From Flavobacteriales bacterium UBA5933 (GTDB lineage Bacteria; Bacteroidota; Bacteroidia; Flavobacteriales; Weeksellaceae): a DNA stretch of 5,493 nucleotides. Location of the stretch: the NCBI GenBank assembly GCA_002430925.1, contig DJDD01000074.1, positions 1 to 5,493 on the forward strand, given 5' to 3'. Positions 1 through 5,493 of the stretch are shown here, piece after piece; positions within the stretch are counted from its first letter, which is position 1, and each line of letters begins with the position of its first letter. The notes beneath the pieces were generated by a model, which saw nothing but the letters and a program-made list of their open reading frames with translations, had not been told where the DNA came from and did no database searches. The position numbers and the translations under genes were made by a program.

Positions 1-804
1 AAAAATATAATAGAAAGTGCTTGGGACAATAGAGAATTGTTACAAGAAGAAGCAACTCAATCATCAATTAGAGAAGTAATAGAGTTGATTGATAATGGTC
101 AATTACGTTGTGCAGAACCTACACAAGATGGTTGGCAAGTTAATGAATGGGTAAAAAAAGCAGTCGTAATGTATTTCCCAATTCAGAAAATGGAAACCTT
201 GGAAGCAGGAATTTTTGAATACCATGATAAAATGGAACTAAAAAGAAATTATGCAGAAAAAGGTATTCGCGTAGTTCCTAATGCTGTTGCGAGATATGGA
301 GCTTACATTTCTTCTGGTGTTATTTTAATGCCTTCTTATGTAAATATTGGTGCTTATGTAGATGAAGGAACAATGGTAGATACTTGGGCAACAGTTGGTT
401 CTTGTGCTCAAATTGGTAAAAATGTTCATTTGTCTGGAGGTGTAGGAATTGGAGGTGTTTTAGAGCCTTTACAAGCCGCGCCAGTTATTATAGAAGATAA
501 TGCTTTTATTGGTTCTCGTTGTATCGTAGTAGAAGGAGTAAGAGTAGGTAAAGAAGCTGTTTTAGGTGCAAATGTTGTTTTAACAGCTTCAACGAAAATT
601 ATTGATGTTACAGGTGATGAACCAGTTGAAATTAAAGGTTATGTTCCAGAGCGTTCGGTTGTAATACCAGGATCTTATACTAAAAAATTCGCTGCAGGAG
701 AGTACCAAGTACCTTGTGCTTTAATTATAGGAAAAAGAAAAGAAAGTACAGATAAAAAAACTTCATTAAATGATGCTTTACGTGATCATAATGTAGCTGT
801 GTAA
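1..804 (+). CDS. dapD: 2,3,4,5-tetrahydropyridine-2,6-dicarboxylate N-succinyltransferase, 5' end cut by the window edge
   Basis: DapD transfers succinyl from succinyl-CoA to tetrahydrodipicolinate in the succinylase branch of the diaminopimelate/lysine pathway, in the cytoplasm; the family is trimeric. The frame is open from base 1 (KNIIESAWDNRELL...), which matches the DapD N-terminus, so only about the first four or five codons are missing. The TTG at 37 should not be taken as the start. There are 267 codons in the window against about 271 usual. The N-terminal helical domain covers codons 1-90. A left-handed beta-helix of hexapeptide repeats follows, with the signature NIGAYVDEGTMVDTWATVG around codons 115-133 and GGVGIGGVLEP around 147-156. 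Asp121 (AYVDEG) and Glu178 (VVEG) correspond to acidic residues reported in the DapD active site, aligned from memory. A strong terminator follows. GC is about 36% by sampling, clearly above the genes downstream. Confidence 0.97.
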   Translation, partial: KNIIESAWDNRELLQEEATQSSIREVIELIDNGQLRCAEPTQDGWQVNEWVKKAVVMYFPIQKMETLEAGIFEYHDKMELKRNYAEKGIRVVPNAVARYGAYISSGVILMPSYVNIGAYVDEGTMVDTWATVGSCAQIGKNVHLSGGVGIGGVLEPLQAAPVIIEDNAFIGSRCIVVEGVRVGKEAVLGANVVLTASTKIIDVTGDEPVEIKGYVPERSVVIPGSYTKKFAAGEYQVPCALIIGKRKESTDKKTSLNDALRDHNVAV

Positions 805-821
805 AACTTTTTTAGAGATAG

Positions 822-863
822 ATAAAGACTTTTTTTTATTATAAAAAAGGTCTTTATTTTTTT
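822..863 (+). terminator. Intrinsic terminator after dapD
   Basis: It lies 17 bases after the dapD stop. Bases 822-829 (ataaagac) pair perfectly with 850-857 (gtctttat). The stem continues through a T-G wobble (830/849) and six T-A pairs (831-836 with 843-848), giving about 15 pairs closing a six-base loop (837-842). Six T follow directly at 858-863. This is a typical rho-independent terminator and separates dapD transcription from the envelope-glycan genes. Confidence 0.85.
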
Positions 864-872
864 ATAATAAAT

Positions 873-904
873 TTTGGTTAATTTGTATAAATTAGTGAAT
901 TTTG
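873..904 (+). promoter_or_regulatory. Candidate Bacteroidetes-type promoter for the LtaS-like gene
   Basis: The Bacteroidetes primary-sigma consensus is a TTG-type -33 box and a TAnnTTTG -7 box about 17-23 bases apart. Here TTTG at 873-876 is followed after 20 bases by GAATTTTG at 897-904, which differs from the -7 consensus only at its first base. Transcription would begin around 910, leaving a short leader of under 20 bases before the GTG at 928. The position between a strong terminator and the next gene supports it, but such short AT-rich motifs also arise by chance. Confidence 0.4.
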
Positions 905-927
905 CTGCTTAATTTAAATAAATTGAC

Positions 928-2778
928 GTGCAAACCAATCAACTTAGTTTGTTTATAAAACGCTTGTTGTTATTAATTGTAATTTATCAATTCATAAGAG
1001 TAGGGTTTTACTTTTATAATCAATCTTTTTTTCCAATTATTAATTTTTCTATTTTTAAAGGGGGAATTATTTTTGATTTATCAATAATAGCTTATATTAA
1101 TTTAATATTTGCTATTTTACATTTTATTCCAGGTAAATTTCAACAAAAAGTAACATATCAAAAATTTCTATTTTATAGTTTTTTTATTGTAAATGGATTA
1201 TTTATTTCTTTGAATTTTGTTGATTATGAATATTTTAGATTTATTGGAAGAAGAAGCTCCTTTGGTATGATAACTGCTGAAGGTATGACAAATGAAATAG
1301 GAGGACTAATAGAATCTTATATTGTTGATTATTGGCAAATTCCTTTATTTACTATTTTGACTTTGTTTTTATTTTGGTTTTTATTAAAAAAGATTGATTA
1401 TAAGAATGTAAAAAAAATATCTACTAAACTTTCTATCTTTTTATTGATTTTTAGTTGTCTTTTTTTGTTTATAATGGGAAGAGGAATTGGTAAAAAACCA
1501 TTGAGAATTGTAGATGCGTCTACATACGGAAGTATTGGGACTTCGGCATTGGTTTTAAATACACCTTTTACTGTTGTAAATTCAATTAGTGAAAAAGGAG
1601 GATTAAAACATGTATATTTTTATACTCAAGAGGAAGCTGAGAAAATTTTTACACCAATACAAACATTTAATTACCCAAATTCTAATAAAAAGAATGTTGT
1701 ATTATTAATTTTAGAAAGTTTTGGAAGAGAGAATATACAAAGAGGACAAACACCTTTTTTAGATTCACTAATAACAAAGAGTTATTTTTTTGAAAATGGT
1801 TTTGCAAATGGAAAATTGTCTATAGATGCTGTACCGTCTACGATTTCTAGTGTGCCAAGTTTGATGAATAAAAGTTTTATATCTTCGAGCTATTCTTTGA
1901 ATAATATTTATGGTTTACCTAAAATTTTAAAAGATAATGGTTATTCAACATCATTTTTTCATGGAGCATTTAATGGAAGTCAAAATTTTGATAAGTATTC
2001 GACTGTTGCTGGTTTTGAAAAATATTATGGCAAAAATGAATATTTAGGCCCGCCTTCTTTTGATGGAAAATGGGGGGTTTTTGATGAAGATTTTTTACAA
2101 TTTTTTAATAAAGAACTATCTACATTTAAAGAACCTTTTTTTTCGACATTATTTACAATTTCATCTCATGCACCTTTTATTATTCCAGATAAATATAAAG
2201 GAAAATTCCCAAAAGGAACTACTGAAATTCATGAATCTATTGCATATAGTGATTATGCTTTAAAAAAGTTTTTTGAATCTGCTAAAAAATCACCTTGGTA
2301 TAATAATACTATTTTTATTTTAACTTCAGATCATACTTCTTCTACAGGGAAGGAAGCTATTTATAAAAATAATGTAGGGAAATTTAGAATTCCAATAATG
2401 TTTTATGTTCCAAATGATCCAACTATGGTAGCAAAAATTGATAAAAATTTTCAGCAAATAGATATATTACCTAGTTTAATGGATTATTTACAATTAGACG
2501 GAACAATAATATCTTATGGTAAATCATATAAGTCAGATAAGGATTTTGTTGTAAATTATTTAGATAATATTTATAATCTTGAAATGGGTGATTATTATTT
2601 GGCATTTGATGGAAAGAATTCTTTAGGATTATTTGATTGGAAAAAAGATCCGTTATTGAAGAAAAATTTATTAAAAACTGAAAAGTTGAAGAGAATAGAA
2701 ATGGAAAGCTTTATAAAAGCTTATATTCAATCATTTAATGGTAGGGTTTTAGATAATCAATTAACCTTAAAAAACTAA
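928..2778 (+). CDS. LtaS/MdoB-like membrane phospho-transferase (alkaline-phosphatase/sulfatase superfamily)
   Basis: This 616-residue protein has the LtaS layout. Five hydrophobic segments (about 9-28, 47-67, 79-97, 137-153, 168-184) are followed by a periplasmic sulfatase-fold domain (about 255-530). Likely metal ligands are Glu263 (LLILESFG), Asp468-His469 (LTSDHTS) and His414 (SSHAPF). The nucleophile is probably Ser298 in GKLSIDAVPS, where other LtaS-like proteins have Thr or Ser; Thr305 is the alternative if aligned with EptA/MCR enzymes. Known relatives move phosphoglycerol or phosphoethanolamine from phospholipid onto glycans or lipid A. True lipoteichoic acid is not expected in a Gram-negative, so an LPS/LOS or periplasmic-glycan acceptor is inferred; a sulfatase role cannot be excluded. 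The GTG at 928 is the chosen start: an in-frame TAA lies at 919-921, and it leaves the first helix whole. No Shine-Dalgarno is visible. The product is complete, with about 24% GC. The glycosyltransferase gene follows after 50 bases. Confidence 0.85.
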   Translation: MQTNQLSLFIKRLLLLIVIYQFIRVGFYFYNQSFFPIINFSIFKGGIIFDLSIIAYINLIFAILHFIPGKFQQKVTYQKFLFYSFFIVNGLFISLNFVDYEYFRFIGRRSSFGMITAEGMTNEIGGLIESYIVDYWQIPLFTILTLFLFWFLLKKIDYKNVKKISTKLSIFLLIFSCLFLFIMGRGIGKKPLRIVDASTYGSIGTSALVLNTPFTVVNSISEKGGLKHVYFYTQEEAEKIFTPIQTFNYPNSNKKNVVLLILESFGRENIQRGQTPFLDSLITKSYFFENGFANGKLSIDAVPSTISSVPSLMNKSFISSSYSLNNIYGLPKILKDNGYSTSFFHGAFNGSQNFDKYSTVAGFEKYYGKNEYLGPPSFDGKWGVFDEDFLQFFNKELSTFKEPFFSTLFTISSHAPFIIPDKYKGKFPKGTTEIHESIAYSDYALKKFFESAKKSPWYNNTIFILTSDHTSSTGKEAIYKNNVGKFRIPIMFYVPNDPTMVAKIDKNFQQIDILPSLMDYLQLDGTIISYGKSYKSDKDFVVNYLDNIYNLEMGDYYLAFDGKNSLGLFDWKKDPLLKKNLLKTEKLKRIEMESFIKAYIQSFNGRVLDNQLTLKN

Positions 2779-2805
2779 ATATTTGTTAAAATATTTAGTA
2801 TTTTT
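2774..2805 (+). terminator. Weak hairpin plus T-run overlapping the stop codon of the LtaS-like gene
   Basis: Bases 2775-2784 (ctaaatattt) are a perfect inverted repeat of 2789-2798 (aaatatttag) around a four-base loop (gtta), with one further A-T pair at 2774/2799. The left arm contains the TAA stop (2776-2778). TA and five T follow the right arm (2799-2805). The form is that of an intrinsic terminator, but only one pair is G-C, so it may be leaky or act mainly as a 3' stabilising hairpin. It could allow partial read-through into the glycosyltransferases. Confidence 0.5.
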
Positions 2806-2806
2806 G
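2799..2806 (+). promoter_or_regulatory. Candidate -7 element (TATTTTTG) upstream of the family 9 glycosyltransferase
   Basis: TATTTTTG matches the Bacteroidetes TAnnTTTG -7 consensus exactly and sits 22 bases before the ATG at 2829, a usual leader length. No TTG lies at the expected 17-23 base spacing upstream; the nearest, at 2783-2785, is only 13 bases away. The element coincides with the T-run of the preceding hairpin, so it may be only the tail of that terminator. If real, it would let genes 2829-4728 be transcribed independently of the LtaS-like gene. Confidence 0.3.
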
Positions 2807-2828
2807 TATTATAACTTTATATAATATT

Positions 2829-3899
2829 ATGAAAATTTTGATTATTCAGCATAAGATGATAGGAGATGTGTTACTAACGTCTTTATTGTGTGAAAATGTC
2901 AAAAAAAAATATCCTAATTCCACGGTTGATTATTTAATTAATCGTAATACTTTACCTGTTCTAGAAAATAACCCTTATATCGATAATAAAATTATTTTTG
3001 ATGAGCAGGAAAATAATAATTTGTTCAAGCTTATAAAATTTTCTAAACAAGTTAATAATAATAAATATGATGTTATTATTGATGCTTATTCAAAGATTCA
3101 AAGTTGGATTGATGTTTTTATTAATGATGCTCCAAAGAAAATTTCTTATAAAAAATTTGGAAGACAATTTCTTTACACTGATAATGTTGTAAAGCATAAA
3201 GAGCCATTCACTCAACTTGGGCTTGCTATTGAACATCGTTTAGCTTTACTTTCACCTTTAGGGATTGACAAGCCTATTGAGACTAATCCTAAATTGTATT
3301 TAACTGAAAAAGAAAAGTTAATGGCAAGGAATTTGTTTAAAGCTCATGGGGTAGATAAATCTAAAAAAACAGTTATGATTAGCTTGTTGGGATCTAAATT
3401 ATCTAAAACTTATCCGTTAGATAAAATGACAGAATTAGTTGAGTTTTTAGGACAAAATTATGATGTTAATATCTTGTTTAATTATTTTCCAAAACAATTA
3501 GATGAAGCAAAAATTATTTATAATAAACTTTCAGAGTTAACTAAATCAAAGATTTATTTTGATTTATTAGCAGAAGATTTAAGATCTTTTATAGCAATAA
3601 TAAATGAATGTGATTTTATTATAGGTAATGATGGAGGGGCTGTAAATATGGCAAAAGCTGTGAATAAAAAGTCTTTTGTAATTTTTTCACCTTATGTAAG
3701 TAAAAATGTTTGGGCAACCTTTGAAGATAATTTGAATCATATAAGTGTGCATTTAAAAGATTACTTCCCTAAAAAGTATAATAATATGAATGATAATAAA
3801 ATAAAAAATAGAGTAAACGAATATTATTCTTATTTTGATTTTAGCTTATTTAAGGGAAAATTAAAGAAATTTTTAGATAATCATGTAGAATCAAATTAG
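2829..3899 (+). CDS. Glycosyltransferase family 9 (ADP-heptose:LPS heptosyltransferase-like)
   Basis: This 356-residue cytoplasmic GT-B enzyme most resembles heptosyltransferases, which add heptose from ADP-heptose to the LPS inner core. The N-terminal motif KMIGDVLLTSLL (9-20) is the GT9 signature; its Asp13 is at the same position as the proposed catalytic Asp13 of E. coli WaaC. The C-terminal half carries MISLLGSKLSKTYPLDKM (183-200), with Lys193 in the usual Lys position, and the sugar-nucleotide motif IIGNDGGAVNMAKAV (264-278) followed by IFSPY. The GN(D/E)GGA-NMAKA form replaces the enterobacterial GNDTG-H motif and is, as I recall, usual in Bacteroidetes GT9 proteins, so the donor sugar is not certain. 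The ATG at 2829 puts the beta-strand MKILIIQ at the N-terminus as expected. No Shine-Dalgarno is visible. A nine-A tract lies in codons 25-27. The next gene follows after 37 bases, probably in one transcript. Confidence 0.88.
   Translation: MKILIIQHKMIGDVLLTSLLCENVKKKYPNSTVDYLINRNTLPVLENNPYIDNKIIFDEQENNNLFKLIKFSKQVNNNKYDVIIDAYSKIQSWIDVFINDAPKKISYKKFGRQFLYTDNVVKHKEPFTQLGLAIEHRLALLSPLGIDKPIETNPKLYLTEKEKLMARNLFKAHGVDKSKKTVMISLLGSKLSKTYPLDKMTELVEFLGQNYDVNILFNYFPKQLDEAKIIYNKLSELTKSKIYFDLLAEDLRSFIAIINECDFIIGNDGGAVNMAKAVNKKSFVIFSPYVSKNVWATFEDNLNHISVHLKDYFPKKYNNMNDNKIKNRVNEYYSYFDFSLFKGKLKKFLDNHVESN
2901..2909 (+). repeat. Nine-base A tract early in the family 9 glycosyltransferase gene
   Basis: Nine consecutive A encode Lys25-Lys27, close to the start of the protein. 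Slippage by one base would truncate nearly the whole enzyme. Tracts of this length can vary by replication or transcription slippage in surface-glycan genes, but in AT-rich DNA they also occur by chance. The frame is intact in this copy. Confidence 0.5.
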
Positions 3900-3936
3900 A
3901 AAAAATAATCAATATTAATCAATCAACTTAAAAAAA

Positions 3937-4728
3937 ATGTCTATAAAAATCTCTGCGCTACTAATAACCTATAATGAGCAAGATAATATTTCTAGATTTA
4001 TAAAAGAAGCGTCTTGTTATGCTGATGAAATTATTATAGTAGACTCATATAGTACAGATAAAACTCAAGAATTTGCAATAAATGAACCTAAAGTTAAGTT
4101 TGTTAAACGTGAATTTGATAATTTTACAGATCAACGCAATTATGCTTTGTCATTAGCTAATAATGATTGGGTGTCTTTTTTTGATGCTGATGAAGAATTG
4201 TCTGAGGATTTAATTAAAGAAATTATTACAACTGTTAATTCTAAGAATGCAAAAGATGCTTATTATGTTTGTCATGATTTTTATTTCAATGATAAAAAAA
4301 TAAAATATTCAGGACAACAAAATGTGAAAGCTGTACGTGTTTTTAAAAAATCTAAATGTAAGTATATCGATAATTTAAAAGTACATGAATTGTTAACTTG
4401 TGATTCTGAAATAGGAAAGATTAAGCATAAAATAAAGCATCATACATTTGTTGATGAAAATTTTTATTTGGATAAATTAAATGGTTATTCAAAATTAAGA
4501 GCTCAAGAACTTCGTATAAAAAATTTGAAACCAACATTTTATCACTATAGAATAAAACCCTTATATAGATTTTTTAATTATTATATTTTAAGACTCGGTT
4601 TCTTAGATGGACTAGAAGGTTATAAAATATCAAAATTACATGCTATATCTATTGCTAATAGGTATAAATTTCTAGATGAAATATATAGAGAAGAACAAAA
4701 AATATTATTAAAAAAAAGCAATCACTAA
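3937..4728 (+). CDS. Glycosyltransferase family 2, WaaE/KdtX-like (LPS core type)
   Basis: This 263-residue GT-A enzyme most resembles the beta-1,4-glucosyltransferase group (WaaE/KdtX) that adds a hexose to the LPS inner core on the cytoplasmic face. Visible motifs in order are LLITYNE (8-14), IIVDSYSTDKT (33-43) with nucleotide-binding Asp36, the DQRNYAL segment (65-71), the metal-binding FFDADEE (81-87) with Asp83 and Asp85, and KVHE (148-151), where this group has a conserved His-Glu. YSKLRAQ (184-190) and LGFLDGLEGY (220-229) are also typical of the group. The length is usual. The ATG at 3937 places the first beta-strand and TYNE correctly. It is preceded by seven A and no Shine-Dalgarno, in keeping with A-rich Bacteroidetes initiation regions. 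No promoter-like TTTG lies in the 37 bases before it, so co-transcription with the GT9 gene is likely. Its last codons lie in a terminator stem. Donor and acceptor sugars are not certain. Confidence 0.88.
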   Translation: MSIKISALLITYNEQDNISRFIKEASCYADEIIIVDSYSTDKTQEFAINEPKVKFVKREFDNFTDQRNYALSLANNDWVSFFDADEELSEDLIKEIITTVNSKNAKDAYYVCHDFYFNDKKIKYSGQQNVKAVRVFKKSKCKYIDNLKVHELLTCDSEIGKIKHKIKHHTFVDENFYLDKLNGYSKLRAQELRIKNLKPTFYHYRIKPLYRFFNYYILRLGFLDGLEGYKISKLHAISIANRYKFLDEIYREEQKILLKKSNH

Positions 4729-4746
4729 TCTAATTGATTGCTTTTT
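4713..4746. terminator. Bidirectional intrinsic terminator between convergent genes
   Basis: Bases 4713-4724 (aaaaagcaatca) pair perfectly over 12 positions with 4735-4746 (tgattgcttttt), leaving a ten-base loop that holds the TAA stop of the glycosyltransferase. Read on the plus strand it ends in five T; read on the minus strand it ends in eight T (complement of the A run 4710-4717). The minus-strand form is therefore the stronger and serves the deacetylase gene, whose stop is only a few bases away. The left arm overlaps the last codons of gene 3937-4728. Confidence 0.8.
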
Positions 4747-4750
4747 GATT

Positions 4751-5455
4751 TTAAAATAATTTACCAAAGTTAATCTTAAAAATAAATTTTATAAAGGATT
4801 CATTTCCTTTTACATCAATTCTATTTATTTCATATGGTTTTTTAAAAGGGAATTTATTTATTCTATTCCCAATTCTAAAACCATAAATCATCTTATTGTT
4901 TTTTAAAGTCTTAAAAAATGATTCTTTTTCAGGATTTTTTTTTGGGAAATTACCATAAGGATAAGCAATTGAAGAATGTAATTTAAGATTATTTTCTTTT
5001 TTGTATTCTTCAGATAAATAAAAGTCATCCAAAATTTCTTCTTCGGTTAAATTACTATATTTTCTGTGATAAAATGAATGATAGGCTAATTCAAACTCAT
5101 CATTTATACTTTTTAAATCTTCTGTAGTCATTATAGCTTCTTTACCATTATTCCATTCGTCAAATTTTCCTATATAAGCAAATGGAATAAAAAATGTTGC
5201 TTTTAAATTATATTTTTTTAATAATGGAATAGCAAATTCTAATTGATTTTTTGTGACATCATCAAAAGTTATTATAATATTTTTGCCCGAAAGACCATTT
5301 TTATGTTCTAATTCATTTAAAAAATGAGTTTTATATCCCTTTTTTACTAAGTATTTAAACTGTTTTTCAAGAAAGTCTTTGTGTACTGTTAATTTATCAG
5401 TTTTATTAATATCTGAAGTGATATTGTGATACATTAATATTGGTAATCTGCTCAT
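4751..5455 (-). CDS. Polysaccharide deacetylase family protein (CE4, NodB-like)
   Basis: This 234-residue protein has the NodB fold of metal-dependent sugar N- or O-deacetylases. It opens with PILMYHNI (5-12), usual for the IcaB/PgaB-like branch. Motif 1 is ITFDD (62-66), with Asp65 as likely catalytic base and Asp66 as metal ligand. Motif 2 is HSFYH (126-130), giving metal ligands His126 and His130. Motif 3 is AYPYG (164-168) instead of RPPYG; Ala for Arg there also occurs in IcaB/PgaB-type enzymes. The usual Gly after TFDD is Val67. The zinc triad is complete, so activity is plausible. There is no signal peptide or membrane helix, so a cytoplasmic role on a nucleotide- or lipid-linked sugar is inferred. 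The C-terminus (FIKFIFKINFGKLF) is basic and aromatic and could touch the membrane. The ATG (5455-5453) gives the natural family start. A -7-like element lies just upstream and a shared terminator just downstream. Substrate unknown. Confidence 0.85.
   Translation of the reverse strand: MSRLPILMYHNITSDINKTDKLTVHKDFLEKQFKYLVKKGYKTHFLNELEHKNGLSGKNIIITFDDVTKNQLEFAIPLLKKYNLKATFFIPFAYIGKFDEWNNGKEAIMTTEDLKSINDEFELAYHSFYHRKYSNLTEEEILDDFYLSEEYKKENNLKLHSSIAYPYGNFPKKNPEKESFFKTLKNNKMIYGFRIGNRINKFPFKKPYEINRIDVKGNESFIKFIFKINFGKLF
4935..4943 (-). repeat. Nine-base A tract (coding strand) within the deacetylase gene
   Basis: Nine T on the plus strand are nine A on the coding strand, spanning the codons for Lys172, Lys173 and part of Asn174, just after the AYPYG motif. 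A one-base slip would remove the C-terminal quarter while leaving all three motifs. The frame is intact here. Chance occurrence in AT-rich sequence is a fair alternative. Confidence 0.45.
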
Positions 5456-5473
5456 TTTATATTGTTATATAAA

Positions 5474-5481
5474 CAAAATTA
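5474..5481 (-). promoter_or_regulatory. Candidate -7 element for the deacetylase gene
   Basis: Read on the minus strand this is TAATTTTG, an exact match to the Bacteroidetes TAnnTTTG -7 box, ending 18 bases before the ATG. Transcription would start around 5467. The -33 box would lie beyond the window edge and cannot be checked, so the call rests on one short motif in AT-rich DNA and its good position. Confidence 0.4.
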
Positions 5482-5493
5482 AATTATTTAATA

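Noticed and set aside
37..804. TTG at 37 as the start of dapD
   Set aside because: The frame is open to base 1 and the residues before position 37 match the DapD N-terminus, so the gene starts just outside the window.
2060..2263. A 67-codon open frame on the plus strand
   Set aside because: It lies wholly inside the LtaS-like gene in another frame, across its conserved catalytic domain, and its translation resembles no protein I recognise.
936..3930. Identical 11-base word caatcaactta at 936-946 and 3920-3930
   Set aside because: One copy is coding and the other is intergenic; flanks do not match and no third copy was noticed, so chance in AT-rich DNA is the simplest explanation.
3900..3936. 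Repeated AATCAA units between the two glycosyltransferase genes
   Set aside because: The copies are short, imperfect and AT-rich with no clear spacing. I see no operator or repeat array, only a short intergenic leader.
1..5493. Search for tRNA, rRNA, riboswitch, CRISPR, insertion sequence, toxin-antitoxin or defence genes
   Set aside because: No cloverleaf, regular repeat-spacer pattern, transposase motif or paired small genes were seen; recognisable genes fill almost the whole window and no intergenic stretch exceeds about 125 bases.

Overview
The window looks like chromosomal DNA from a Bacteroidetes bacterium, most likely class Flavobacteriia. The base composition is very AT-rich. The first gene closely matches flavobacterial DapD as I remember it. 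No convincing Shine-Dalgarno sequences precede the starts, and several intergenic regions carry TAnnTTTG-like -7 elements, the form of the Bacteroidetes promoter. Genus cannot be decided from this window.

Layout: (1) 1-804, the almost complete 3' part of dapD (lysine/diaminopimelate synthesis), closed by a strong intrinsic terminator at 822-863. (2) 928-2778, a five-helix membrane protein with a periplasmic alkaline-phosphatase/sulfatase-fold domain of the LtaS/MdoB type. (3) 2829-3899, a family 9 glycosyltransferase (heptosyltransferase-like). (4) 3937-4728, a family 2 glycosyltransferase resembling WaaE/KdtX LPS-core enzymes. (5) 4751-5455 on the minus strand, a small polysaccharide deacetylase (CE4, NodB-like) convergent with gene 4. 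Genes 4 and 5 share a hairpin at 4713-4746 that can serve as a terminator in both directions.

Genes 2-5 read as a cell-envelope glycan module. Two cytoplasmic glycosyltransferases would extend an LPS/LOS core or similar lipid-linked glycan. A deacetylase without a signal peptide would trim an acetyl group from a sugar on the cytoplasmic side. The LtaS-like enzyme would add a phospho-substituent, such as phosphoethanolamine or phosphoglycerol, from the periplasmic side. These substrates are inferred from family and context; the sequence does not show them. dapD is a housekeeping neighbour, separated by a terminator and distinctly richer in GC.

I found no RNA gene, CRISPR array, insertion sequence, defence system or clearly new system. 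The items most worth a second look are the hairpin that overlaps a stop codon and runs into a promoter-like element (2774-2806), the shared terminator inside the last codons of gene 4, the nine-base A tracts in two glycan genes, and the uncertain substrate of the LtaS-like enzyme.
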